From assembly GCA_947626675.1 (NCBI GenBank), contig CANQTC010000013.1, forward strand, positions 1 through 64,000: 64,000 nucleotides of DNA, in the 5' to 3' direction. Origin of the DNA: an uncultured Coprococcus sp. (GTDB lineage Bacteria; Bacillota; Clostridia; Lachnospirales; Lachnospiraceae). Shown here in pieces: positions 37,441-46,973 of this stretch. The stretch's first letter is position 1, and each line of letters starts with the position of its first letter. The notes under the pieces were generated by a model. The model searched no databases. It was not told where the DNA came from and was given only the letters and a program-made list of their open reading frames with translations. A program made the position numbers and the translations under genes.

Positions 37441-38583
37441 TTATGTACAATTCTTTTTTCTGCACATGCATGTACAAATTCCTGTTGTAATTGGCACAGT
37501 CAATACAACGCCTATCGTTGCGCATAATCCCTGTGACAGTTCAATCGCCAAAAAATCGGAACAAAAAAGCTGCATTTTATCAGTTCCATATGCGGTCAGA
37601 ACCAGCATTGTATTTAGGGAATTTCCGGCAAATGCCAAAATCAATGTATTACTCATAGTGCCTATCATATCCTTTCCAATATGAAAGCCCGCATGTATCA
37701 ATTCCTTTCTGCTTAATAGCGAATTTACCAAAAGAATCTCATCAAGCGCCGCAACAAGAGATACAGCAACATCCATAACTGCACCCAAAGCAGATATCAG
37801 CAGTCCGGCAATCAGAACATATTTTACGGAAAGTCCGGTAGCAGACTGAATCATCAGCAATTCTTCCGCATTATCTGTATTAAATCCGGACAAATGTAAC
37901 ATTCCTGACATAATAAGAAAAATAATTCCTGTAACTGTTACGCCTATAACAGAAGCCACAACTGATATCAGTGTTTTTTTACTGATGCCATTTAACAATA
38001 CCAAACTGACCGCTGTCGAAATCAATATGGTAATCACTGCAGCCGTTACAGGAAAAATGCCATGATAAATAGCCTGTACCATAAAGAAAATCACTGTCAG
38101 AAGCGTAAAGGCAACGCCGGCAAGCGCCCGTATCCCCTTTCCTCTTCCAACCAACAGCATAACTGCAATAAATAAAGCCATCATGCTTCCAATCGGCAGA
38201 CTTCTGTCATAATTGTATACGGTAAAATATGGTTCAACTCCCTCCGGCGTATCTGCACATACAATGATTTTCTGATGTTCTTTTACATAGATGTTATGTG
38301 TCCGGGACAAATAATTATCAATGATAACTTCTTCTCCCTTCCTTTCACCCTCTAGTAGTTCTACAGTAATTTCCTGCTCCCCAAGATATCGGGAAGAATC
38401 ATTTTCATCTGTTTCCAAACGCTCCATCTGAACTGATGTTACACGCCCTTTGACATAGGTTCTAGTTGATGTATTATATAAGCTATAATTGTTAATGCTA
38501 TCCCATCGGAAAGAAATAACAGAAACAATAAATATCACTCCAAATAAAAAGACTGCAATATCTGCTGCCCGTCTGTAAACCAT
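37441..38583 (-). CDS. YibE/F family membrane protein
   Basis: 380 residues. An N-terminal helix, then a soluble beta-rich domain to about residue 120 (TYVKGRVTSVQME, EVIIDNYLSRTHNI), then about seven helices with IRALAGVAFTLLTVIFFMV and GALGAVMDVAVSLVAALDE, the conserved YibE/F segment. Function is unknown; transport or membrane-linked regulation is suspected for the family. AGAGAGGA precedes the ATG. It is the last of the tgt-yajC group on this strand but separated from yajC by a terminator. Confidence 0.85.
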   Translation of the reverse strand: MVYRRAADIAVFLFGVIFIVSVISFRWDSINNYSLYNTSTRTYVKGRVTSVQMERLETDENDSSRYLGEQEITVELLEGERKGEEVIIDNYLSRTHNIYVKEHQKIIVCADTPEGVEPYFTVYNYDRSLPIGSMMALFIAVMLLVGRGKGIRALAGVAFTLLTVIFFMVQAIYHGIFPVTAAVITILISTAVSLVLLNGISKKTLISVVASVIGVTVTGIIFLIMSGMLHLSGFNTDNAEELLMIQSATGLSVKYVLIAGLLISALGAVMDVAVSLVAALDEILLVNSLLSRKELIHAGFHIGKDMIGTMSNTLILAFAGNSLNTMLVLTAYGTDKMQLFCSDFLAIELSQGLCATIGVVLTVPITTGICTCMCRKKNCT

Positions 38584-38714
38584 ACGCTATCTTTTCCTCT
38601 CTTCTTCCTATATGATAAGTCCATTATAAAATGGCATTTTTTTCCCTGCTATCAATTCAGCGTAAAGATTATAATAACAGCGTAATAATTATGTAAAAAA
38701 TGAGCAATAAAAAA

Positions 38715-38750
38715 AGGTCATTGACTTAAAAAATCAATAACCTCTTTTTT
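38715..38750 (-). terminator. Terminator after yajC
   Basis: On the minus strand AGGTTATTGA (38743-38734) pairs with TCAATGACCT (38724-38715) with one wobble pair, followed by a run of at least seven T. It lies ten bases past the yajC stop. Confidence 0.85.
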
Positions 38751-38759
38751 CATTCGATT

Positions 38760-39119
38760 TTATTCTTCTTTTTCTACTGCTGAACCCTGTTTTTCAAGTT
38801 CTGCAACCGCATTCTTATGCATCGGAATACGACAGTTTTTGTTATTTCCAAATTCTACGATGATTGTTGTATCATCCACAATATCAAGGATTGTTCCATA
38901 GAAACCACTTGTTGTCATAATGTTATCACCAGGCTCCATCTGCTTATGCATCTCTTCTGTCTTGGTTCTCTGCTTCTTCTGTGGTCTAATCAGCATAAAG
39001 TAAATAATCACTGCGAAAATAGCTATATAAACGACTGTAAACATTACTCCTGTCTGCTTATTTGAGCCATTCGCCGCAGCACCTGCGGTATTGCTTAAAA
39101 CCATACTTAAAATATTCAT
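38760..39119 (-). CDS. yajC: Preprotein translocase subunit YajC
   Basis: 119 residues with one membrane helix (about 26-44) followed by the YajC hallmark YFMLIRPQKKQRTKTEEMH and the soluble tail GDNIMTTSGFYGTILDIVDD. It belongs to the accessory SecDF-YajC complex that aids protein export. AAAGGAG precedes the ATG. It follows tgt by 15 bases, the usual tgt-yajC pair. Confidence 0.95.
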   Translation of the reverse strand: MNILSMVLSNTAGAAANGSNKQTGVMFTVVYIAIFAVIIYFMLIRPQKKQRTKTEEMHKQMEPGDNIMTTSGFYGTILDIVDDTTIIVEFGNNKNCRIPMHKNAVAELEKQGSAVEKEE

Positions 39120-39134
39120 ATTTATATTTCTCCT

Positions 39135-40265
39135 TTAATCATTTATTGTTAAACTGTCTATCATGGACTTCTTATAGGACTGAAATGAGCCTTCCTCGAT
39201 AGCCTGTCTAATCTCTTTCATCATATTATTATAAAAATACAAATTATGCAAGACACAAAATCTCATGCCAAGCATCTCATTTGCTTTAAGCAGATGCCTT
39301 ATATAGGCTCTGCTGTAATGCTTACACGCCGGACAGCCGCATCCCTCTTCGATTGGTCTGTCATCTAATTCAAACTTTGCATTCTTTAGATTTAATTTGC
39401 CATGCTTCGTATACACATGCGCATGTCTTCCATTTCTCGACGGATATACACAATCAAAGAAATCAACGCCCCGGTCTACTGCTTCTAAAATATTGACAGG
39501 TGTTCCGACACCCATCAGATAGGTTGGTCTGTCCTCCGGAAGATTTGGAACTGTTACATCAAGGATATGATACATCTCTTCCGCTGTTTCTCCAACAGCC
39601 AGTCCGCCTATGGCATATCCCGGAAGGTCAAGCTCACTAATCCGTTTTGCATGGTCAATCCGTATATCATCGTATATCGCACCCTGATTGATACCAAACA
39701 ACAACTGCTGCTTATTAATTGTATCCGGAAGGGAATTTAGCCTTTCCATCTCAGTTTTGCAGCGTTCGAGCCATCTTGTTGTTCTTGCTACCGAATTTAC
39801 AACATAATTCCGGTCTGCCAATGCCGGCGCACATTCATCAAATGCCATCGCTATCGTCGATGCAAGATTCGACTGTATCTGCATACTCTCCTCAGGTCCC
39901 ATAAATATCTTCCTGCCATCTACATGTGAATTGAAGGTTACGCCCTCTTCCTTTATCTTTCTAAGCCCGGCAAGGGAAAACACCTGAAATCCGCCCGAAT
40001 CCGTAAGTATCGGTCTGTCCCAATACATAAACTGATGCAGACCGCCTAATTTTTTTATCACATCATCCCCGGGTCTTACATGAAGATGATAGGTATTGGA
40101 AAGTTCTATCTGGCATCCTATTTCTTTTAAATCCGTTGTCGCAACTGCTCCCTTAATCGCTGCGGCAGTTCCTACATTCATAAACACCGGAGTCTCTACT
40201 TTTCCATGAACCGTTTCAAAGGTAGCCCGCTTTGCTCTTCCATCTTTACAAATTATCTTGTACAT
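39135..40265 (-). CDS. tgt: tRNA-guanine transglycosylase
   Basis: 376 residues, the typical bacterial Tgt length. Key motifs: ILTDSGGFQVFSLAGLRKI with the Asp nucleophile region, INQGAIYDDIR, YAIGGLAVGE, FDCVYPSRNGRHAHVYTKHG with the catalytic Asp, and a zinc site (CGCPACKHYSRAYIRHLLKA). It exchanges guanine-34 for preQ1 in tRNAs for Asn, Asp, His and Tyr. GGAG lies nine bases before the ATG. It is cotranscribed with yajC. Confidence 0.97.
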   Translation of the reverse strand: MYKIICKDGRAKRATFETVHGKVETPVFMNVGTAAAIKGAVATTDLKEIGCQIELSNTYHLHVRPGDDVIKKLGGLHQFMYWDRPILTDSGGFQVFSLAGLRKIKEEGVTFNSHVDGRKIFMGPEESMQIQSNLASTIAMAFDECAPALADRNYVVNSVARTTRWLERCKTEMERLNSLPDTINKQQLLFGINQGAIYDDIRIDHAKRISELDLPGYAIGGLAVGETAEEMYHILDVTVPNLPEDRPTYLMGVGTPVNILEAVDRGVDFFDCVYPSRNGRHAHVYTKHGKLNLKNAKFELDDRPIEEGCGCPACKHYSRAYIRHLLKANEMLGMRFCVLHNLYFYNNMMKEIRQAIEEGSFQSYKKSMIDSLTIND

Positions 40266-40359
40266 TCCATTACTCCTTATAATACAAAACCTACCAAAAA
40301 TATATAATGCCTTAATTCGTCAGTAATTGCAAGTAAATAATAGAAATTTTATAAATAGC

Positions 40360-40427
40360 AAAAAAGCAGCTTAGCCGAATACAAATACCGGACTCTATAT
40401 ACCGGCTTCTATCTCTGGCTAAGCTGC
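40360..40427 (-). terminator. Terminator of htrA
   Basis: On the minus strand GCAGCTTAGCC (40427-40417) pairs with GGCTAAGCTGC (40376-40366) and is followed by TTTTTT. An inner CCGG-based stem (GCCGGTATA with TCCGGT) sits in the loop. It lies 16 bases past the htrA stop. Confidence 0.85.
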
Positions 40428-40442
40428 AATCCTAACATCGTA

Positions 40443-42089
40443 TTACTTCTTTTCTTTCAAAGTTGCTTTCGTTGTCTTCTTTTCGTATTTTCCATTATTA
40501 TTTCTATAATATTCTATTTCTACCTCATCTCCTGCTTTATGGCTTACTACCATATCATGAAGAGTTTCCATATCGGTTACTTCTTTTCCATCAAAGCCTA
40601 AAATGACATCTCCTGACTGTAGTCCACATTCTTTGGCCGCCGAATCATCTTCTACGGATGAAATATAAATTCCTTTTGGCATACCAAGAAGCTCTGAATA
40701 TTCATCTGTAATGGTTTGTGCTGATATTCCAAGATATGCATCACCTGTTTTTGTATTATTTACGGTCTTACTGTCAGACTCAATCAGATTGTTGATGATA
40801 TCCTGAATATCGGATATCGGCAGCGCATATCCCATTCCTTCGACTTTACTGTCTACATATTTTGCCGTATTTACTCCAATTAATTCGCCATTCATATTGA
40901 CAAGCGCACCGCCGCTGTTACCGGGATTGATAGCAGCATCTGTCTGAAGCACCTTTACCGTTCCGTCTGACACACTAAGTTCTCTTTCAAGAGCGCTGAT
41001 ATATCCAACGGTAACAGACTGTCCATAACCCAGTGCGTTTCCTATTGCGATACAAGGGTCGCCCGCTCTTAAATTATCTGATGAGCCAATCTGAATTTCC
41101 TTAATTGCATTTAATGTATCTGCTTCTATATTTTTTAATTCTACAAGCACAATTGCGGTATCATGCTGCTCATCATAGCCTTTCACCTCAGCCTCTGCAA
41201 CCTTATCGTCAATAAACGATACAGAAAGCTCTTTTGCATCCTCAACAACATGATAATTTGTAAGCACATATAAATAATCATTATCTTTACCAATGATAAT
41301 TCCGGAACCTGCCCCCGGCGTCTCTGCTTCATATGAATTAAACCAATAATCATAGGTCGTTACATAGGTTCCTGTTATCGAAACGATAGACGGCATTACT
41401 TTCTCTGCCACATCTGCCACATCATAGGTGGTATTGATTACATTGTTTGAAGAGGCTCCCACATATGGCTTATTCGCTTCTTCCGTTGTATTCTCCGCCG
41501 CTTTTTCTGTTACAGTTTCATTCTCCGCTTCAGCACCAGCCGTAATGGCTTTTTCCGAATTACCATTTCGCCCTGTAAACCTGTCAGTCGCGAGCCGCAC
41601 TCCCTGAAATACTGCCCCTGCAACAAGTCCAAATACAACGGCGGCAGCAGATACCTGAAGCAATTTTATTCCAAAGCCTTTCTTTTTGTTCTTTTTATCA
41701 GGTGTTGATTTTTTTGTACTTCCGCTGTTCTTTTTATGTTCTAACTTCTGTGTTATAGGCTGTTCGGTATTTGGATGTGCCTGCCCCATCTGTTCACTGG
41801 CATACCATGCAGCCATTCCATTTACATTGTTATTTACATTACTATTTATATTATTATTTTCATACATGTTATTTGCTGCGCCTGAAGTATTCTGATATGC
41901 GGTATACCCCTGCTGTGTATGCTGATAGATGCCATACCCTGTATGTCCGCCTGCATCATAAGGCATCTGTTGTTCACTCTGTGTTGTATACTCCTGCGGT
42001 ATCTGCTGTTCACCCTGTGTTGTATACTCCTGCGGTATCTGTCCTTCGCCGCCCGTTGTTATTTCATGATATCTTTTGTTCTCGTCCAT
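40443..42089 (-). CDS. htrA: Membrane-anchored HtrA/DegP serine protease with PDZ domain
   Basis: 548 residues. A cytoplasmic N-terminus of about 140 residues is rich in Gln and Asn and carries a 12-residue repeat (GEQQIPQEYTTQ), then one helix (about 145-165), then a Thr/Glu linker. The trypsin-like domain has the triad His in LTNYHVVEDA, Asp in DEQHDTAIVL and Ser in PGNSGGAL. One PDZ domain ends the protein (YLGISAQTI, GLQSGDVILGFDGKEV). It degrades misfolded envelope proteins. AAGGAAGG precedes the ATG. Confidence 0.95.
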   Translation of the reverse strand: MDENKRYHEITTGGEGQIPQEYTTQGEQQIPQEYTTQSEQQMPYDAGGHTGYGIYQHTQQGYTAYQNTSGAANNMYENNNINSNVNNNVNGMAAWYASEQMGQAHPNTEQPITQKLEHKKNSGSTKKSTPDKKNKKKGFGIKLLQVSAAAVVFGLVAGAVFQGVRLATDRFTGRNGNSEKAITAGAEAENETVTEKAAENTTEEANKPYVGASSNNVINTTYDVADVAEKVMPSIVSITGTYVTTYDYWFNSYEAETPGAGSGIIIGKDNDYLYVLTNYHVVEDAKELSVSFIDDKVAEAEVKGYDEQHDTAIVLVELKNIEADTLNAIKEIQIGSSDNLRAGDPCIAIGNALGYGQSVTVGYISALERELSVSDGTVKVLQTDAAINPGNSGGALVNMNGELIGVNTAKYVDSKVEGMGYALPISDIQDIINNLIESDSKTVNNTKTGDAYLGISAQTITDEYSELLGMPKGIYISSVEDDSAAKECGLQSGDVILGFDGKEVTDMETLHDMVVSHKAGDEVEIEYYRNNNGKYEKKTTKATLKEKK

Positions 42090-42201
42090 AATCTATCCTT
42101 CCTTTCATAATGAATGATTATCTTCTCTACACTAGACAATATAATCATCAATTGTGAAGCAAATGTGTTTTTCATGTTTAGAAAATTTGAAATAATGTAA
42201 C

Positions 42202-42230
42202 TTGTCTTAATGATTATCTTCATATATAAT
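42202..42230 (+). promoter_or_regulatory. Sigma-A promoter of the four-gene ABC cassette
   Basis: TTGTCT (42202-42207) and TATAAT (42225-42230) are 17 bases apart, 75 bases before the first start codon. Just upstream, CATGTTTAGAAAATT (42173-42187) matches the CodY box AATTTTCWGAAAATT at 12 of 15 positions, so CodY control is possible. AATGATTATCTTC also occurs twice in this gap (42113 and 42210 areas). Confidence 0.6.
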
Positions 42231-42305
42231 TCTTATAGAAAATACAGACAGCTCATTGTGCGGCACTGAAATTTGCTGCACAAGGCAGAAGAACGAGGTA
42301 TCAAC

Positions 42306-42575
42306 ATGTTTAGAATCTGGGGCAGATTAATCAAAGACAATAAGTTAATAAAAGATACTGTTATATGTATCGATGAACCTTCATTGACAAGAACCAAAAA
42401 AGTATATAAAGCGCTGGCTGATATCTGTTATGAATTTGACTTAGCCCATCCCGTATGGCTTACGAAAAATCAGGATGACTTTATTATGCATAACCGAACC
42501 CGTTTTACATCAGACAATTTTGTTGAGTCTATAGACTTTGACTATCTGGATTTTCAGGTTATAGAGGAGAGCTGA
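42306..42575 (+). CDS. Conserved-looking 89-aa protein leading an ABC cassette
   Basis: 89 residues starting MFRIWGRLIKDNKLIKDTVI, with ICIDEPSLTRTKKVYKALAD and LAHPVWLTKNQDDFIMHNRT, no membrane helix, and an acidic C-terminus. I do not recognise the family. The start at 42306 has ACGAGG eight bases upstream; an ATG 33 bases earlier is less likely. Only two bases separate its stop from the ATPase start, so it is translationally coupled to the ABC transporter and probably functions with it. Confidence 0.75.
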   Translation: MFRIWGRLIKDNKLIKDTVICIDEPSLTRTKKVYKALADICYEFDLAHPVWLTKNQDDFIMHNRTRFTSDNFVESIDFDYLDFQVIEES

Positions 42576-42577
42576 CT

Positions 42578-43237
42578 ATGTTTGTCATAGAAAACATCAA
42601 TAAAAGCTATGGAAAGAACAACATATTATCAGATATATCATTCAATGCCCAAAGCGGAAACTGTATCGGCATAATAGGCATTAATGGTTCGGGGAAATCT
42701 ACGCTTCTGAATATCCTTGCAGGATGTATTCCGCCTGACAGCGGCAGATACTATTTTGACACAGAAGGCACAATCAGCTATCTTCCACAGGAAAATCCGC
42801 TTATCGATGATTTAACAGCGCTTGATAATATAAGGCTTTGGTATAACGGTTCAAAAAAGGATATCAGAAATGAAAAAAATCAGATTATCTTTTCAAAACT
42901 TGGTATCCATACATTTATCAATAAAAAAGTAAAAACGCTTTCAGGCGGTATGAAAAAACGGCTGAGTCTTGCAATCGCATTTATGCGTGAGCCTGATTTA
43001 ATCCTTCTCGACGAACCGCTTGCAGCACTTGATATGTTATGCAAACAAGGTATTATCAAATGCCTGAACGATTATCTGGCACAGGGTGGAACAATCATTG
43101 CGGCGACGCATGAAACGTCCATTCTGAACTTATGCGATAAAATATATTTGTTAAAAAATGGTATGCTTCATATGAAATACGATGCATCAGAAAATGATGA
43201 AAAATTTACAGAAGCAGATTTTTGTAAAATGTTGTGA
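42578..43237 (+). CDS. ABC transporter ATP-binding protein
   Basis: 219 residues: Walker A GINGSGKST, an unusually plain Q-loop region (ISYLPQENPLID), signature LSGGMKKR, Walker B LILLDEPLAALD and the switch His in IAATHETS. It ends shortly after the last motif, as in small ABC-2 exporter ATPases. GAGGAGAG precedes the ATG. It powers the two permeases encoded next. Confidence 0.92.
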   Translation: MFVIENINKSYGKNNILSDISFNAQSGNCIGIIGINGSGKSTLLNILAGCIPPDSGRYYFDTEGTISYLPQENPLIDDLTALDNIRLWYNGSKKDIRNEKNQIIFSKLGIHTFINKKVKTLSGGMKKRLSLAIAFMREPDLILLDEPLAALDMLCKQGIIKCLNDYLAQGGTIIAATHETSILNLCDKIYLLKNGMLHMKYDASENDEKFTEADFCKML

Positions 43238-43246
43238 GGAAATGCG

Positions 43247-44362
43247 ATGTTTATAAGACTTGTTATATCGGATTTTAAAAGAATACGTCACCTTATTATC
43301 CCTTTTATCATCATACTTGCTGCCCTTTTATCTGTTATGACAGCAATCCTTCTAACTTCGGACAAGCTTGTCCGCAAAGATACCCCTTCTCCTGTGAATG
43401 TGGGGATTGCCATGAAGGCAGACTCTGACTACGCAATGACAGCCTATCGTTTTATAAAAGACATGGAGAGTTATAAAAGCATATGCAATTTCGTAGAAGT
43501 ACCATCTAAAGATGCGGGTATAAAATTACTCGAACAGAAGGAAATCGATACATTCATCTATGTTCCTGACAATATCTTATCCGATATCATGAATGGAACC
43601 AATACGCCTGTAGAAATTATATACCCTGAAAATGGAAGTTTACAGACATTGGTTTTAAATGAGCTGTTCACATCCACCGCCTCTTTTCTCGGAACATCTC
43701 AGGCCGCCATATATACGGTACTGTCTCTGTCGCGGGAGCTGGAAATACCGGATGAAACCTATGCGCAAATCAGTGAGGATATCAATGCTTTGTTTTTTAA
43801 CCATGTCCTTTCAAGATACAATTTATTTGAAACAAAGGAACTTGCTGCAACAGGAAAATACAGTATTCCCGAATATTATGCTGCCGCTATCCTGCTTATC
43901 CTGTTATTCTTATGCAGCATTTTATTCCTCCCATTTCTGAAGTCCTATAATCGGGCTGTGAAAAATCAGCTTAAAGCAAATGGAATCAATACGCTCCGCA
44001 TCTGCATCAGTCATTTTACTGCCATATGCAGCATTTTGTATCTATTTTATATTATTTTATATTGTGCATCCGGCATGATATCCGGTACAGTAAATCTCTT
44101 TACCATTACCATCAATCCTATGGGATTTGCAATCGGATTAGTCATCAGTGCAGTCATATCCTTTATAGCCATCCTGACAAGCTTAGCGCCTGTTTCACTG
44201 TCCGGCTGCTCTTTATTATTATTTATGGTTATATTATTGATTGCATACTCAGGCGGATTACTTATACCAGAATTACTGCTTCCTGATTTATTTAAAAATA
44301 TATGTCCCTATACCCCCGGAAACATTCTGCTGAATTTATTATGCAGATGCATATACACATAA
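43247..44362 (+). CDS. ABC-2 type permease with extracytoplasmic domain (1)
   Basis: 371 residues. Helix one (about 15-36), then an extracytoplasmic domain of about 160 residues (VNVGIAMKADSDY, DAGIKLLEQKEIDTFIYVPD), then about six helices from residue 205 on. This is the layout of ABC-2/YhgE-like membrane proteins, and it is similar in plan to the next gene. TGAGGA precedes the ATG. Substrate unknown. Confidence 0.8.
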   Translation: MFIRLVISDFKRIRHLIIPFIIILAALLSVMTAILLTSDKLVRKDTPSPVNVGIAMKADSDYAMTAYRFIKDMESYKSICNFVEVPSKDAGIKLLEQKEIDTFIYVPDNILSDIMNGTNTPVEIIYPENGSLQTLVLNELFTSTASFLGTSQAAIYTVLSLSRELEIPDETYAQISEDINALFFNHVLSRYNLFETKELAATGKYSIPEYYAAAILLILLFLCSILFLPFLKSYNRAVKNQLKANGINTLRICISHFTAICSILYLFYIILYCASGMISGTVNLFTITINPMGFAIGLVISAVISFIAILTSLAPVSLSGCSLLLFMVILLIAYSGGLLIPELLLPDLFKNICPYTPGNILLNLLCRCIYT

Positions 44363-44416
44363 ATTCAGAAACGTTCCAAATCACCTGATGAATACCGTAA
44401 GTTAAAAGGAGAAAAC

Positions 44417-45436
44417 ATGTTTTTATATATAAGAGCCATCGGAATATTTATAAAAAGAACCTTATGCAGACCATTCACCATTCTGCTGCTTTTGCTGATA
44501 CCTGCTTCGGCTGTTGTGCTAAGACTTCTTCCTGACAAGGAAATGTCTGTTTCCATCAAAACAGGTATCCTGATTGAACAGCCCGACAGCTATACAGATG
44601 CACTTATCAATATACTTGGAGAAGAAAAAAATGAGTTCGTATTTGTTCTGTGTGACAGCAAGGAAGAAATCACCGATAAGGTTGCCACAGGTGTTTTGGA
44701 CTGTGGCTTTATAATTCCTAACGGAGTGTATGATATATTTGCCGATAACGATACTGAAAAAAAGATTACCATGTATGTATCACCAGCTTCCACATTCCAA
44801 TATGTCAGCTTAGAGAAGCTATATGGTTCTTTGCTCAAAGTATATGCTCCTGTCATGACAAATGACTATATAACGGATACTTATGATACTTCTTATGAGG
44901 AATATGTAAAAAAACATTTTGAAGAATATATGGAAAATGATTCCGTATTTTCAATTACGGCCTCAGGAAGCAATAAGCTCAGTCCTTCCAGACAGAAATT
45001 CAATTCATTTCCTGTTTATGAATTTTCAGGGCTTATTATATTTATCTGCGGTCTTCTTGGTATCCTGCAATTTATGAAGGACGAAAAAAATCACGCCTAT
45101 GACCGTTTATCGATGAAAAAAAGATATCTGTATTGTGGACTCAATATCGCTGCCGGTCTTATCCCGGCAGCCATAATCAGTTCGATAACATTAATTATCT
45201 ATGGTTATTCCGTAAATATATTCAGGCTGCTTGGTCATATCCTTTTATACACTATCATCTGTCTGTTGTACAGTCTGTTATACAGGTGCATCTTCAGAAC
45301 ATATGTGGTATATCAGGCTGCGCTTCCGGTCATCATCACCCTGGCGCTGCTGCTTACTCCCATTTTTATTGATTTTACAGAATATGTACCTGCTTTAAAG
45401 CTGGTATCCGTACTCTTTGCACCCTATTTCTTTTAA
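44417..45436 (+). CDS. ABC-2 type permease with extracytoplasmic domain (2)
   Basis: 339 residues with the same plan as the preceding permease: one N-terminal helix, an extracytoplasmic domain of about 170 residues (VSIKTGILIEQPDSYTDALI, ATGVLDCGFIIPNGVYDIFA), then six helices. AAAAGGAG precedes the ATG. The two permeases probably form a heterodimer. The gene ends seven bases from the convergent yigZ stop, with no evident terminator. Confidence 0.8.
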   Translation: MFLYIRAIGIFIKRTLCRPFTILLLLLIPASAVVLRLLPDKEMSVSIKTGILIEQPDSYTDALINILGEEKNEFVFVLCDSKEEITDKVATGVLDCGFIIPNGVYDIFADNDTEKKITMYVSPASTFQYVSLEKLYGSLLKVYAPVMTNDYITDTYDTSYEEYVKKHFEEYMENDSVFSITASGSNKLSPSRQKFNSFPVYEFSGLIIFICGLLGILQFMKDEKNHAYDRLSMKKRYLYCGLNIAAGLIPAAIISSITLIIYGYSVNIFRLLGHILLYTIICLLYSLLYRCIFRTYVVYQAALPVIITLALLLTPIFIDFTEYVPALKLVSVLFAPYFF

Positions 45437-45442
45437 CAGCTA

Positions 45443-46063
45443 TCAGCAAAACCGTTCGCCCTTTATTTCTACCACAGCTCTTGCTGAGGTTATCTCTGTA
45501 ATCTGCTTTTCAATGTAACCATATCTTTCTACAGGAATATATACTTCAAATACCACATCGCTTGTATATACTGTATCTGCGATATGGAGCTTATTTGAAT
45601 TAAGAAGATACTGTATCTTCCCGGAATCATTATAGCTTGCAGTAATATGAACTACCTTTACAAGCTCCATTGTCTGAACTCCCGCATCAGCAAGGGCAAG
45701 CTTTGCCGCTTCCGTATATGCTCTTACAAGACCGCCTGTTCCAAGCAGCGTACCGCCAAAATACCTCGTTACAACGATGCAGATATCAACGACCTGCTGT
45801 CCTGTTATAACCTCAAGTATTGGTTTTCCTGCTGTTCCCTGAGGTTCTCCATCATCCGAAAACCTGTATAAAGTATTCTCGCTGCCTATGGCAAAGGCAA
45901 AACAGTTATGCCTCGCATCATAATGTTTCTTTCTTATTTTTTCTATATATTCACAGGCTTCTTCTTCACTTGTTACAGGAAATGCATATCCTATAAATCT
46001 TGACTTTTTTTCGATAATCTCATCCTGACCTGCCGATATAATGGTATTATATTTATCTGTCAT
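45443..46063 (-). CDS. YigZ/IMPACT family protein
   Basis: 206 residues with IEKKSRFIGYAFPVTSEEEA, KKHYDARHNCFAFAIG, RFSDDGEPQGTAGKPILEVI and VVTRYFGGTLLGTGGLVRAY, all diagnostic of the YigZ/IMPACT family, followed by the DUF1949-type ferredoxin-like C-domain. The cellular role in bacteria is not firmly known. Its start overlaps the nrdR stop by four bases. Confidence 0.92.
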   Translation of the reverse strand: MTDKYNTIISAGQDEIIEKKSRFIGYAFPVTSEEEACEYIEKIRKKHYDARHNCFAFAIGSENTLYRFSDDGEPQGTAGKPILEVITGQQVVDICIVVTRYFGGTLLGTGGLVRAYTEAAKLALADAGVQTMELVKVVHITASYNDSGKIQYLLNSNKLHIADTVYTSDVVFEVYIPVERYGYIEKQITEITSARAVVEIKGERFC

Positions 46064-46527
46064 CTCTTCTCCGTACTGTTACTTAACAGCTTACTCAACT
46101 CATCCATAAACGTATTCACGTCTTTAAACTCCCGATATACGGATGCAAATCTGACATAAGCCACCTGGTCCAAATCCTTAATCTTATCCATAACGATTTC
46201 CCCTATAGTGGTACTCTCTATTTCCTTCACTTCCATATTAAAGATAGCATTTTCTATCTCATCAATACATTTTGTAACCTCTTCAACAGGAACCGGTCTC
46301 TTATGACATGATTTAATAACGCCTGATTCTATCTTTGACCGGTCATATGTTTCCCTGTTTTTATCCTTTTTTATGACAATCAGTGGTATCGTTTCAACTT
46401 TCTCATAAGTCGTAAACCTTTTTCCGCACGCATCGCATTGTCTTCTTCTCCTAATCGCACCGCCGTCATCAGCAGGTCTTGAATCTATTACTCTTGTATC
46501 ATCCTTATTACAAAATGGACATCTCAT
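46060..46527 (-). CDS. nrdR: Transcriptional repressor NrdR
   Basis: 155 residues: zinc ribbon MRCPFCNKDDTRVIDSRPAD then RRRRQCDACGKRFTTYE, followed by an ATP-cone domain (KDKNRETYDRSKIESGVIKS). NrdR represses ribonucleotide reductase genes in response to bound ATP/dATP. GGAGG precedes the ATG. It forms an operon with yigZ. Confidence 0.97.
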   Translation of the reverse strand: MRCPFCNKDDTRVIDSRPADDGGAIRRRRQCDACGKRFTTYEKVETIPLIVIKKDKNRETYDRSKIESGVIKSCHKRPVPVEEVTKCIDEIENAIFNMEVKEIESTTIGEIVMDKIKDLDQVAYVRFASVYREFKDVNTFMDELSKLLSNSTEKR

Positions 46528-46562
46528 ATTTTAATCCTCCGTATCCCAGTTTTCTTTCCATT

Positions 46563-46838
46563 TTAGCATTTTTCAGGTTTCTTTGGCCCATCTGTACACA
46601 TATCTACCAGAATAATATCCGGCCCTATGCATTTGATATCGCAGAAATTGATATAATACTCTCCTACAGAACCAAAACACCAAAATAATTTTCCCTGTTC
46701 AGGAACAATAATCGCTTTTATACAACCCGTACATGCATCAAATTCTATATCAGCCACAAAACCCAGTCTTTTGCAATCCCTGCAGTTAATTACTTCCTTT
46801 TCTTTCAAGTCGCAAAATCTCATACATTTATTATTCAT
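46563..46838 (-). CDS. YlmC/YmxH family PRC-barrel sporulation protein
   Basis: 91 residues: MRFCDLKEKEVINCRDCKRL, DIEFDACTGCIKAIIVPEQG and FCDIKCIGPDIILVDM fit the YlmC/YmxH PRC-barrel family found in spore-forming Firmicutes, function unknown. Presence suggests a sporulating lineage. It lies 36 bases before nrdR. The 135 bases between it and rnfB hold no recognised feature. Confidence 0.88.
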   Translation of the reverse strand: MNNKCMRFCDLKEKEVINCRDCKRLGFVADIEFDACTGCIKAIIVPEQGKLFWCFGSVGEYYINFCDIKCIGPDIILVDMCTDGPKKPEKC

Positions 46839-46973
46839 ATTTTACCCCACACATATTATAATGGGCGTATTACAAAACTTTCTACGGAAAACAGAAACCG
46901 ATTGTTCTGCAATAACGCTGCTTAAGAAAAATATATGTAGAATTAATGCTAAAAAGAAGTTTTTATCTTCATA

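Noticed and set aside
46839-46973. Possible RNA gene between ylmC and rnfB
   Set aside because: No stable hairpin with a T run, no promoter and no known RNA motif were seen.
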